A DNA stretch of 64,000 nt from assembly GCF_016097555.1 (NCBI RefSeq), contig NC_054701.1, positions 32,597,272 through 32,661,271 on the forward strand, in the 5' to 3' direction. The notes under the pieces were generated by a model. It had not been told where the DNA came from, did no database searches, and worked only from the letters and a program-made list of their open reading frames with translations. How positions within the stretch are numbered: position 1 is the first letter of the stretch; each line of letters begins with the position of its first letter. Made by a program: the position numbers and the translations under genes. This document shows positions 32,864 to 42,427 of the stretch, in pieces. The stretch comes from Gigantopelta aegis. Lineage: Eukaryota > Mollusca > Gastropoda > Neomphalida > Peltospiridae.

Positions 32864-34130
32864 TGTCACGGGGATTCTATAATTCCCGTAACTGAATAGA
32901 ACACGATTATCAAAATATCTCTCCTAACTGTATATCTATTAGATCTCTCTGTAACAGGCGGTTAAACCCTAGTATGGCTCGTCTCTAGGTATGATCAGAG
33001 ATACGATCTTATATAAAGTATATATTATTATAGCTCGTTAGTTCTCTAGAAAACACAACAAAAATACAATACACTTTGGAATCTGTATTAATCTACGCTG
33101 ACAAATGTACAGCCGTAGTAGTTAATTAATAACAGCAATAATAACAACCCAGAACTGATCACTTAATTAGTTAATCTCTAGGTGTCTAGTTACACAATAT
33201 GCGAATCACTTCACCGTTACACCACACCCACACGTGTGATAATTGAGAAACGCTTCCAGGAGAAGTTAATTAATAAAGGAATTACAACACCATTCCTAAC
33301 TGGTTAATTTTTAATTAACCCTTACTACTCGTTCAGTAACGTGTGATAATTTAGGAACGCTTCCAGGGGAACTTAATTAATAAAGGAATTACAGCTCTAT
33401 TCCTAACGGGTTAATTTTTAATTAACCCTAACTACTCATTCAGTAACCTTGTGACACAGAATTAATATTGGTACCTATCACAATAAAGACAATAACCTAC
33501 AGTGTACCTAGGTCGTCTAGGATGACTGGCTAAGCTTTATATTACCAAATACTCGTATAATGTTAGAACAAGAAGTCTACGATTTACTTCGTCAGATGAC
33601 CGAAGACACTGTCTAAAGAATATTGGTATAATACAGTATTAAAATATTTAAAAGTCACATCAATCACATCAAGGTTATACACAGAGCAGAAATAATATAT
33701 TTACCAGTCCAAACGGACAACGTTCCCCCTGGACGCCTTCCAAATGTTTCTCCTCGATATCTCTAAAACACTAGCTATTTATTATAAATCAGGATTTTGC
33801 CTGGGGGTACAAGGCGGTACCTCACGTATCATCTCATATTCCAACTCTACTAGAGTCGATATATTTCTCTCTGATCGTCAGTCTGGCTGTCGCCAACCGC
33901 GAGCAATCTCCTGGCCATAAACAGCACTACCGGAGATATTACGTAACTACTAGCCACATGGCCTCCGCACCTGGCTGGGTGTGTATTAGGCGTACCGATC
34001 GAAGACCGTCGCGCAGAAGTATTTCGTAACAAGTTGCCCATCTGGGCTACGGGTAATAAACTGCACACGGCCCTCTAACACAATTAAAATCGCCACAGGC
34101 GAAACAAATTTAAGAGCATGTTCCGTGACA
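32864..34130 (-). repeat. 5' LTR of Gypsy element
   Basis: Upstream LTR in the element's own orientation, 1267 bp, with inverted TGTCACGG/CCGTGACA ends. Next to it, inside the element, lies a TGGGGCGCTCGTCCCGGA stretch, a candidate tRNA primer-binding site. Confidence 0.9.
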
Positions 34131-34290
34131 ATATTTTAAATATTATAATAGGATTTTAGACGTATAACATTTTGAAGTTCTTTTTTTTAAATAATTTTAA
34201 ATGTAAATCTTTTTTCATTATAGTAGATGTTAATATATTATTATTAGAAGCAGTTAAAATATTCTAGTAATGGATTGCTAGCAGCGTTAA

Positions 34291-34292
34291 TA

Positions 34293-34364
<72 letters not shown>

Positions 34365-34381
34365 ATCTATCTATCTATCTA

Positions 34382-34418
<37 letters not shown>

Positions 34419-34432
34419 ATATATATATATAT
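34291..34432 (+). repeat. (AT)n with (CTAT)n core
   Basis: Long AT run with six ATCT units in the middle, in the 3' UTR of the plus-strand LINE. Confidence 0.95.
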
Positions 34433-34817
34433 GTCTGTGTGCGTGGTTTTTTTTCTTCTCTATAGTTTTATATCGTAACATTATTTTTAGTTTCATGTAA
34501 CGTTTTAGGTGTCCAATAAGTCTATTTAGGCTAGGTGACAATATATTTTGTGTTTGTTTTGTACAATTTTATGTATATTGTCATTTGACACTTTAATAAA
34601 GAATTAAATCATCATCTGTATTAAGAGAAGAACTATATTTGGTACCTGAGGGACCCCCCCCCCCAAAAAAAAAAAAAGCCAAAGAAATAAACAAAATGAA
34701 AAGTAAACAAACAACAAGAACAACAACAAAAACAACATCATTGGCTAAAAGTAACAGAAATAACACCTGATTGTCTACTGCATTTTAGATTAAAAGTATG
34801 CAACGTGGCACATAGTT

Positions 34818-34940
34818 TAAGGTTGTTTTATTTAATGACACAACTAGAGCACATTTATTAATCATCGGCTGTTGTAAGAAAGAAAGAAAGAAATGTTATC
34901 TTAATGACACCCCAGCACAATTTAAAATACAAGAACTATT
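34818..34940 (-). mobile_element. SINE tail fragments
   Basis: TTTAATGACACAACTAGAGC and AATCATCGGCTGTTG, then a (GAAA)n run and AATGACACCCCAGCAC from a type D tail. Confidence 0.55.
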
Positions 34941-35127
34941 TGATGTGTAATATCTGGTATTTTGACATTTGGTATAGATACCAAGAAAGAGAACCGACTG
35001 CCGTTACATAAACTGCTTCTGTTGAATAGCATAATGGTGTTTTTTACAAACACTTTCCCATATGTATATATTAGTTGTGGAACGTTGGTTGGAACTGAAA
35101 GAAATAAACCAGAACTTGTACATCAAA

Positions 35128-35412
35128 ACATTTGTTTTGTTTAACGACATCACTAGAGTCAATTGATTTATTAATCATCGGCTATTGGATGTCAAATATT
35201 TTATAATTTTTGACAGTCTTAGAGATGAAACTAGCTACAGTTTTTCATTAGTAGCAAGCGATCTTTTATATGCACCATCCCACAAACAAGATAGCATATA
35301 GCACGATCTTTGATATACCGGTCGTGGTGCACTGGCTGGAAAGAGAAAGAGCCCAATGGGCCCACCAACGAAGATCGATTCTAGACCGACCGCACATCAA
35401 CCGAGCACGCTG
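35128..35412 (-). mobile_element. SINE type A
   Basis: Tail TTTAACGACATCACTAGAGT through head CGACCGCACATCAACCGAGC. Confidence 0.8.
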
Positions 35413-35577
35413 TCCTGGGAACACACACACTTGAGCTATCTGGGCAGAAGGTTAGTGATTAGTAATATAGAAGTCGGTGTAGTGGCGTTACACCTACCTA
35501 TTAAATCGTTAAACCTCGCCCAGGGACCGATACCAGGATGCGAACCCAGTACCTACCAGCCATAAGACCACAACAAA
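35413..35577 (-). mobile_element. SINE type B, adjoining type A
   Basis: GGTGTAGTGGCGTTACACCT, GATGCGAACCCAGTACCTAC. Directly follows the truncated type A head. Confidence 0.65.
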
Positions 35578-36087
35578 CACTTCATACACTCTCTTTGCCA
35601 CGTGCATAGCACCATCAACTCTGCGAGGGATGAAAGAGTGTCGAAAGGAGTAAATTAATGTTTTAAATAACATATGGTTTGCATTCTGATACAACTTGCT
35701 AGCGCTACTGATCACGGAGATGCCATAAAATTATTATTACTTCCAGCAAACACGCACGGATTTCGGACGTAGATAAATTAGACATTCGTTCTTAAGATCT
35801 CGCTGCTATTAATACAGAAATAGTTTTAGTATTTCCGCGCATGTCCGCTCGGCTCTCGTACAATTATTGAATCTTTCTTTCGTTCTTAAGATCGCGCTGC
35901 TATTAATACAAAAATAGTTTCAGCCATTCCGCGCATGTCCGCTGGGCTCTCGTGCAATTAATGCATCTTAAGCTACATGTGGTGCTAACTGTTGTGTTCA
36001 CTGACCAAAATGTAAACTGAAGTATGCACAGCTTTAATGTGTTTTCATCTGATTAAGTTTCGTTTATTTTCCTACTTATTTTTCACT

Positions 36088-36395
36088 AAGGTTCAGAGTT
36101 TCAGACACGCTGTCCTGATTACATACACCTCATCTACCTGGACTAGGTGTCTGGGGCAGCGGTTAATGGCTTGTAGCTAGTGGTTAATGGCCTCGGTGGT
36201 GCAGTAGTAGGTATTGGGTTCGGATCCCGGTACCGGTTCCCACCCAGAGCAAGTTTTAATTTTAACGACTCTGATCACGACACCGACTTGTCTCTCGCTA
36301 ACAACTTACAACTAACTATTAACTCACTGTCGTAGACAGACAGCCTAGAGAGCTGAGGTGTATGCCCAGGAAAGCATGCTTGAATCTTAATAAGA
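36088..36395 (+). mobile_element. SINE type B pair, head to head
   Basis: A reversed 3' fragment (36088-36187) joins a forward copy (36188-36395) with GGCCTCGGTGGTGCAGTAGT, GGGTTCGGATCCCGG and AGCTGAGGTGTATGCCCAGG. Confidence 0.65.
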
Positions 36396-36410
36396 ATGCA
36401 TGAAAGTAAA

Positions 36411-36719
36411 AGTTTGTTTTGTTTAACGACATCAGTAGAACACATTGATTTATTAATCATCGGCTATTGGATGTCAAACATTTGGTAATTTTTACATGTA
36501 ATCTTAAAACGGAAACCCGCTACATTTTTCCATTAGTAGCAAGGGATCGTTTATATGTACCATCCCACAGACAAGATAGCACATACCACGGTCTTTGATA
36601 TACCAGTCGTGGTGCATTAGCTGGAGCAAGAAATAGGTCAATGGGCCCTCCGACGGCGGTCGATCCTAAACCGACCGCGCACTAGGCGAGCGCTTTACCA
36701 CTGGGTTACGTCCTGCCTC
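36411..36719 (-). mobile_element. SINE type A, near full length
   Basis: Tail TTTAACGACATCAGTAGAAC to head GAGCGCTTTACCACTGGGTT. Confidence 0.85.
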
Positions 36720-36721
36720 AA

Positions 36722-36962
36722 TGTATTGGCTAAGCCATCGGACTTAATACTGGTAGGTACTGGATTCGCATCTCGGTGCCAGCTCACACTCAGATCGAGT
36801 TTAACTTTAACGACTAAGTGAGTCACCTAAACGACTTCTCTCTTAATAACAATTAACTACTAACCAACTGGTTCTGGACAGACAGCCTAGATAGCTGAGG
36901 TGTTTGTGTCCAGGACAGCGTGCTTGAACATTAATTGGATTGAATGAATAAATGAATGAATG
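36722..36962 (+). mobile_element. SINE type B
   Basis: GGCTAAGCCATCGGACTTAA, ACTGGATTCGCATCTCGG, ending in GAATGAATAAATGAATG repeats. Confidence 0.75.
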
Positions 36963-37009
36963 AACGTGATGGAAACCATTTTGATTCCATCCTGAACATG
37001 TGTTGAACT

Positions 37010-37195
37010 TTCGCAGAGATACTGAATTTTATTCTGAATTGTAATTTTACACACCTATGATATTTGTATTTGTTTTGCACAGCAATTTTAATTTAACTTT
37101 TTAACTTTTGAGTTTTTATATTGACGTTCTTACCGTTGACTGATACCCAATAGCCGATGTAATTGTCATGCTAGGAGTTCGTTAATAATTCAATT
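37010..37195 (+). mobile_element. SINE type D, 3' part
   Basis: TGATATTTGTATTTGTTTTG and GATACCCAATAGCCGATGTA match the 37393 copy. Confidence 0.55.
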
Positions 37196-37262
37196 AATCA
37201 ATCAATCAATCGGTCGGTCGGTCGGTCGGTCGGGTGGTCGATGGATCGATCGATCAATAAAT
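37196..37262 (+). repeat. (AATC)n/(GGTC)n/(GATC)n repeat
   Basis: AATC units drift to GGTC then GATC units. Starts at the tail of a SINE fragment, a usual seed for microsatellites. Confidence 0.9.
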
Positions 37263-37392
37263 CAATTATTCATTCCCCACTGACACGATAAAATTTACCC
37301 TAGGTGAGAGCCTGCACTAGAAGGCGAACCTAGTATCTTCCAGCCTTGATGCCGATAATGGAATAACCAAGTCGCGACCTCAGAGTAAGGTG

Positions 37393-37710
37393 GGGATATT
37401 TTTGTAGGTATGTTGGTGTTGTATTCTTATTCTTTCGGTTATTGGCCCCTGCGCGTGCTGTAACCTCACCGTGGTGCAGGGGTGCAACATTCTCTTTGAG
37501 AATGGCCAATACAGCACAAATTGAAATTTTGAGTAAAAGTCAGTATCTATCTGTGATATTTGTATTTTTGCATAGTTCTTTACACTGTTTTTATTTAAAT
37601 CTTGAATTTTTATATTGATGTTGATCATCACCTTATTTGTTTGACATCCAGTGGCCGATGTTTTTTTTTTGTGCTGGGGTGTCGTTAAACATTCATTCAT
37701 TCATTCATTC
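37393..37710 (+). mobile_element. SINE type D
   Basis: CTGCGCGTGCTGTAACCTCA, AGAATGGCCAATACAGCACA and the tail GTGCTGGGGTGTCGTTAAAC with (ATTC)n. The inverse copy at 44246-44520 matches along its length. Its minus-strand frame of 106 codons is not a gene. Confidence 0.75.
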
Positions 37711-37713
37711 TTT

Positions 37714-38105
37714 CGGTTATTGGATATAAAACATTAGGTAACTTTGACCCACGTGTAGTCTTCAGAGAAAACCGGCCTCGGTGGCGCAGTGGTTAAGCCA
37801 TCGGACTGCAGGCTGGTAGGTACAGGGTTCGCAGCCCGGTACCGACTCCAACCCAGAGTGCGTTCTTAAGGGCTCAATGGGTATGTGTAAGGCCACTACA
37901 CCCTCTTCTCTCTCACTAACCAACTAAAACTAACTCACTGTCCTGGACAGCCAGCCCAGATAGTTGAGGTGTGTGCCCAGAACAGCGTGCTTGAACCTTA
38001 ATTGGATATAAGCACGAAAATAAGTTGAAATCAAATCAAATCAATCAGAGAAAACCCGCTAAAAACAATTCCATTAGTAGCAAGGATCTTTTATGTGCAC
38101 TTTCT
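37714..38105 (-). mobile_element. SINE type A fragment split by a type B SINE
   Basis: GGTTATTGGATATAAAACAT at left and CCCGCTAAAAACAATTCCAT at right belong to one type A copy; the type B SINE 37773-38044 lies between. Confidence 0.75.
37773..38044 (+). mobile_element. SINE type B, full length with target duplication
   Basis: Head GGCCTCGGTGGCGCAGTGGT, B-box GGGTTCGCAGCCC, end AATTGGATATAAGCACGAAA with a (AAATC)n-like tail. Flanked by TCAGAGAAAAC at 37762-37772 and 38045-38055. A best-preserved type copy. Confidence 0.9.
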
Positions 38106-38156
38106 CTTGCTACCAATTATAGTTGGAAAAAAATACAGCGAGTTTTCTCAGAACAA

Positions 38157-38247
38157 TACGAGTAAAAAATACCAAATGTTTGACACCCAGCAGCCGATGA
38201 TTAATTAATAAATGTGCTCTGGTGGCGTCATTAAACAACACAAACAG
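38157..38247 (+). mobile_element. SINE tail fragment
   Basis: ACCAAATGTTTGACACCCAG and TGTGCTCTGGTGGCGTCATT, type A/C 3' end. Confidence 0.65.
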
Positions 38248-38488
38248 CCTTTAGATAATTGCTATCTTCTTGACTTAAGACTGGATACAGAAAGCATTCA
38301 CACCTGTCTGGTGAAGATATTCTAAACGTGGAAGTGAGTTATCGCTATCTGGCAAGATAGTCTTTAAGACTTGCTATTTTAGAACGTAACGTTTATAAAT
38401 AGTCGTAGCGTCATGTCACTCAAAAGTACCGGAGCGATTAGTTCTTCGGTAGATTCCAATCGATGGATTGAATTATTTCTCGAGACGT

Positions 38489-38797
38489 GGGTGGGATTTC
38501 GTCCAGTCAGTTGAGCGCTCGCCTGAGGTGTTTGCGTCGCAGGATCGAACCACCTCGGTGGATCCATTCAACTGATTGGTGTTTTCTCGTCCCAACCAGT
38601 GCACCACAACTGGTCAAAGGCCGTGGTATGTCCTTTCCTGTCTGTGGTAAAGTGCATATAGAAGATCCCTAGTAGCTAATGGAAAAATGTAGCGGGTTTC
38701 CTCTGATTACTACGAGTCAGAATTATACATGTTCCAAATGTTTACCATCCAATAGCAGATGTGCTGTAGTGGTGTCGTTAAAAAAAACAATTTTGTT
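38489..38797 (+). mobile_element. SINE type C, full length
   Basis: Head CCAGTCAGTTGAGCGCTCGC, B-box AGGATCGAACCACC, CGGTGGATCCATTCAACTGA, core TTTCCTGTCTGTGGTAAAG, tail TGTAGTGGTGTCGTTAAA. Confidence 0.85.
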
Positions 38798-39050
38798 GTT
38801 GTTGATGATTGGTATGAAACATAGTGATATGTGATGTGTCAGTGTCTGTAAAATACCAATTTCTGCTAATCCCGAGCGGGTGTCTTCGCTATTGCTCACA
38901 ATGTGTCATCATTGTAACATATCATAGCCGCTAATTAAAGATAGTGCTACAGTGTTAATAAACTAACATTCTTTACCCCGTTAACTCGAGCAGTTTTTTT
39001 GTAAATATATTTCTTTATTAACCATTTGTTCATTTCATTTTATCCGATCA

Positions 39051-39356
39051 AGTAAAGTTTGTTTTGTTTATCAACATCACTAGAGCACATTGATCATTTA
39101 GGCATCGACTACTGGATGTGTCAAACATGGATAATTCTAACATATAGGAAACCTGTTACAATTGTCCATTAGAAGCAAGGGATCTTTTATATACACTTTC
39201 CCACTGACAAGACAGCACATACAGCCTGTGATATACCCGTCGTGAGGCACTGGGTGGTACTGGAAATCGAAAAATGAGTCCACTAAGTGGATTTGATCCT
39301 ACAACTAAAGCGACTCAGGCGAGCGCCCTGTCCACTAAGCTAGATCCCGTCCCTTA
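39051..39356 (-). mobile_element. SINE type C
   Basis: Tail TTTATCAACATCACTAGAGC, core CACTTTCCCACTGACAAGAC, head GCGAGCGCCCTGTCCACTAA. Confidence 0.75.
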
Positions 39357-40371
39357 TCCGATTAAAGTCTAAGTACGCAGTACTGGGTTGAATGTCCACG
39401 ATTGGCGTTAATGGTTAGTTGTGAGAGAAGATAAAACTCACCAGTGGTGGGGGACCGATATCTAAACACACAAATCAAGTTTTAAAAATCAAGTTTATAT
39501 TAATGTATGCATTTTGAAAATTATATGGCAAGAAATAAGGGATCACAAAAATAGTGGCAGCAAGTAGTGATTTCAAACAAAATCCTCAATCCATGGTGTT
39601 AGCAGTTGACCGTCTTACTGGCAGTCAGTCGACACTACTGACATTCAATCCCACGTTAGTACTTCATATAAAAATACAGATATTACTACCCTAGTAGTGA
39701 ATTTAATTTGGTCTACAAATCCACGTGTTCCCTTATTTCTTTCTATTAGTATACAAAAGAAGAAACTGACTGTAGAAGATATTCATTTCTAACGGTGTGT
39801 AAAACCTAATCTTTCTCTCCTCCAGATAAAAATGTCCTTAGTTCTGTTCATATCTTAGTTACATAACATGGAATGATATTTTACTTTTAATGTGTTTCAT
39901 TAAAGAGTCCATATATCAAACGCACTTGTGAATTTCGATTATACAAGAAAGTTAAAACAAAATTAAAATCTAAACCAGATTATTTCTTAGCGAAATAATT
40001 TATAAAAAATGATATAAAAAGTTTAAACCGAAACGAAATCCACACCATGTGAGATAAAGTCTGATATAAATATTTTGTAGCTATGTTTTTTACAAGAGGG
40101 TGATGTGAGAGGCGAGATCTACATTATCTGACCTGTCAACAATTTGAAATGAAAGATTCCATATTATCGCACCGTCAGGAGAACCAAACGGAAACATTAC
40201 CTTTCGCAATCAGCAGCGAAGATCAGAACATGTAGTCTTGCTGAAATGATTCATGTTGACGCGGCGGATTTGCATAAACTTTAAAATAGCCAGCCGGGCA
40301 ATTTCCTTCCACTTAGCATTCTAAAACTGTCGGTCGATTACTCAAAACAACGCAAAGTAGCACGGAGTGAG

Positions 40372-40378
40372 TATAAAA
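40372..40378 (+). promoter_or_regulatory. TATA box of KY-domain gene
   Basis: TATAAAA lies 60 bp before the ATG, immediately upstream of a (TA)n run at 40388-40414. It predicts a start near 40400 and a very short 5' leader, which supports the coding exon being a complete intronless gene. Confidence 0.5.
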
Positions 40379-40431
40379 ACGCTTTGCATATATATATATA
40401 TATATATATATATACCACCAGTCCATTAAAA

Positions 40432-41106
40432 ATGAGCGAAAGTATAAGACCAGTGATGCCACGAGGCTATCTCGGAGCGCAGCCGATGTTCGCCGAACTG
40501 GGACTGTACACCATCAGCCACAACGACCCGGAAATTGTGACCGACGACAACCAGTTTGAAATTAAAATCGGGACATCCAGGCCGACGAAAGTTACGGCGA
40601 ATCTGACGAACGCGCGAACCTTGCAGTCGTTCACGGAGAATGTCTTCAGCCAGATGACCGACAACGTCATCTCGTTCCTCGTCAACGTGCCGACGACGGG
40701 CTACTACAAGCTGCAGGTGTACGCCCTGCCTTCCAGCGACGACAGCAAGACGCTGCCGGGGGTGTTCAACTACCTGGTCTTGTGCAACGCCACGCCCACG
40801 GACCCTCACCCGTACCCGAAGCAGTACGCTCCCTGGAAGAACGGGTGTTTCCTGTTCGAGCCTCTGTCATTGACGAACGAGTCGCAACTCAACAACGTCC
40901 ATTTCAAAGTCCGGATTCCCAACGCCAAATCTGTCGCCGTCACCTCCGACGGCGAGTGGCAGCACCTCGACACCGAAGGGGACGACGTCTGGCAGGGGAA
41001 TGTGTCGTTGGAGAAATACCGAGGAACGGATAGCAAGATTTCGCTCAATGCCAACTTTGGTGGAGATACGACAAAATATGCGACTCTTCTGGATTATTCT
41101 CTGTAA
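40432..41106 (+). CDS. Stand-alone kyphoscoliosis-peptidase-type Ig-like domain protein
   Basis: 224 residues, single exon, starting at the ATG in aaaaATGagc; a longer in-frame reading upstream is only (TA)n. The protein begins with a PRGYLGAQPMFAELGL motif, followed by SFLVNVPTTGYYKLQVYALP, LPGVFNYLVLCN, FPKQ-like YPKQYAPWKNGCFLFEP, VTSDGEWQHLD and SLNANFGGDTTKYATLLDY. These are hallmarks, as I recall them, of the C-terminal Ig-like region of kyphoscoliosis peptidase (KY)/hillarin, cytoskeletal proteins of muscle and cleavage furrows. The N-terminal transglutaminase-like protease domain of KY is absent, so it is unlikely to be an enzyme and may act as a binding module. Codon use is GC-rich compared with the AT-rich surroundings. 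It could be the last exon of a longer gene, but the TATA box argues for an independent one. Confidence 0.8.
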   Translation: MSESIRPVMPRGYLGAQPMFAELGLYTISHNDPEIVTDDNQFEIKIGTSRPTKVTANLTNARTLQSFTENVFSQMTDNVISFLVNVPTTGYYKLQVYALPSSDDSKTLPGVFNYLVLCNATPTDPHPYPKQYAPWKNGCFLFEPLSLTNESQLNNVHFKVRIPNAKSVAVTSDGEWQHLDTEGDDVWQGNVSLEKYRGTDSKISLNANFGGDTTKYATLLDYSL

Positions 41107-41990
41107 CGGGAATAGCACAAACTGCGACTTTACTGGATTGAAGTTTTCTCTGTATTGGAAATGACAAAGTAAATATGCGACTCCACTGAATTGTTATTTG
41201 TAAAAGTGTGACTGTTGATTTCTCTGTGACGGAAATGACAACAACAAAAAATGCGACCGTACTGGATTGAAGTGTTCTCTGGATTTGAAATGATATTTAT
41301 TAGTGAACGTGTGACTCTACTGAATTATTATTTGTAAAAAGATGACTGTTGATTATTTTCTGTGACGGAAGTGACACAATATGCGACTTTACTGAATTGA
41401 AGTTGTTGTCTGCATTGGAAATGATAAATTAAATATTATGCGACTCCACAGGACTATTATTTGTAAAATGATGACTGTTGATTGTTCTTTGTGAAGGAAA
41501 TGTTACAATACGCGACTTTACTGGACTGATGTTGTCTCTATATTGGAAATGACGAAGTAAATATGCGACTCCACTGAATTATTATTTGTAAAAGGAGCAC
41601 TGTTGATTGGTCTCAGTTACAGTAACGAAAATGACACAATATACAGTTTTCTTGTGTTGAAGTCCTCTCTGTTTTTTTTTAAAAAGATATCTAGTAAATA
41701 TGCGTCTCCACTGAATTATTATTGTGATTGTTCTTTGTATTGGAAATGACAAAAAAATGCGACTCCACTGATTATTTGGAAAAGGTTGATTGTTCTCTGA
41801 CAGAAATGACAAATTATTCAACTTTATTAGTACTTGTAACTGTGTTGACAACGTTTGGAACCGAATATTTAACAAATTAATCAATACTGGTTGTGGACTA
41901 TATTGAATTGTTCTCTGTAACGGATATGACAAAGTATACGACTTCTCTGGATTGCTATATGTAATGGACTTGACACTGTACTGGATTAGT
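41075..41990 (+). repeat. Degenerate tandem array starting in the KY-gene 3' coding end
   Basis: The last coding bases (ACAAAATATGCGACT, then CTTCTGGATTATTCTCTGTAA) recur downstream as diverged copies, for example TATGCGACTCCACTGAATT, TGCGACCGTACTGGATTG and TATGCGACTTTACTGAATT. The larger period is about 125-137 bp, marked by ATTTGTAAAA cores near 41193, 41330, 41460 and 41585. The array probably forms most of the 3' UTR. Copies become less regular after about 41700. Confidence 0.7.
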
Positions 41991-42005
41991 TGTGTCTAGA
42001 ACTGT

Positions 42006-42011
42006 AATAAA
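42006..42011 (+). terminator. Candidate polyadenylation signal of KY-domain gene
   Basis: Canonical AATAAA 900 bp after the stop, just past the tandem array. I saw no canonical hexamer closer to the stop. Position only; weak support. Confidence 0.3.
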
Positions 42012-42427
42012 CTGCTGCTTATTCTTTATATGTTAAATAACATGCCGTGCCACTGTACTGATTTCTTCTCTACAACTGAAATGACGAAGTATTCACCTGT
42101 AATGCATTATATAAATGGAACTAAAATGGTAAAATAAGCAACCCTGGTGGAATGTTTCTTTGTCTATTTCCTATAATTACTAGATTGTTAAGGTGTTATG
42201 AGAGTTATGTCATGTTTACATAGCGATGCATGATTTCCACGAAGATTTCGAACTAGACAATTTTAGCATACTCTGTTCAGTAGCACTGTATGATAAATGT
42301 TGAGTTAAAACATGTACATAGTAATAAGTATAAATGTAATTACTAGTACACATGTATTCGTTTATGCGCTTTTTTCGCGTCTTATTCTTATGCCTAGAGG
42401 GAGAATGAGTCTGAAACTAACACGAAT

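Larger units (their letters stand above)
28098..34130 (-). mobile_element. Ty3/Gypsy LTR retrotransposon, Gmr1-like, broken
   Basis: Two 1267-bp direct repeats (28098-29364 and 32864-34130) begin TGTCACGG and end CCGTGACA, and are flanked by the 5-bp target duplication ATATT. They differ at only about 14 positions (about 1%), so insertion is recent. Coding sequence runs on the minus strand: gag with a charged RE/RD-rich segment, a SCAN-like capsid stretch (YELRPEDYRLRYSELRKTQ) and a zinc knuckle (CSYCKKDNHLIGDC); protease (DTGCSLS); then integrase C-terminal sequence followed by reverse-transcriptase N-terminal and RNase H start sequence. A purine tract (GAGGTGGGGGTG) precedes the 3' LTR. The internal part is about 3.5 kb, shorter than expected, and several pol modules are absent. 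It is a fossil despite its young LTRs. Confidence 0.92.
23470..34618 (+). mobile_element. CR1/L2-type LINE, nested and decayed
   Basis: Plus-strand ORF2 pieces in order: endonuclease-RT linker (KPYCNDILQSEWNKV near 23700; FWKKIGTLGIANDRKSKIPM near 23930), RT (LRKAFDSV near 24800; GVKQGCKLSPTLFALYINDL near 24960; MYADDIVLL near 25080), thumb (PVLLYGSAIWAL near 25430), post-RT (NIANERLLTKIHIWS near 27430) and a C-terminal Cys/His knuckle (CVEDELHFLLCC near 27810). The 3' UTR ends at AATAAAGAATTAAATCATCATC near 34618. Interruptions are a TTAA MITE (24197-24578), an antisense LINE (about 25515-27420) and the Gypsy element (28098-34130). Frameshifts and stops are common, so it is dead. The left end is uncertain. 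Confidence 0.75.
34620..40371. other. SINE-rich gene-free interval upstream of KY-domain gene
   Basis: Apart from the listed SINEs and repeats there is a direct repeat near 35785-35960 (TCGTTCTTAAGATC, CGCTGCTATTAATACA, CGCGCATGTCCGCT twice). No exon recognised; 39400-40300 shows nothing. Confidence 0.5.

Noticed and set aside
40426-41118. Antisense and alternative frames over the KY-domain gene
   Set aside because: GC-rich coding DNA opens shadows on the other strand; only the plus frame gives a recognised fold.
41582-41932. 116-codon minus-strand frame
   Set aside because: Created by the tandem array; repeats of the same unit, no family resemblance.
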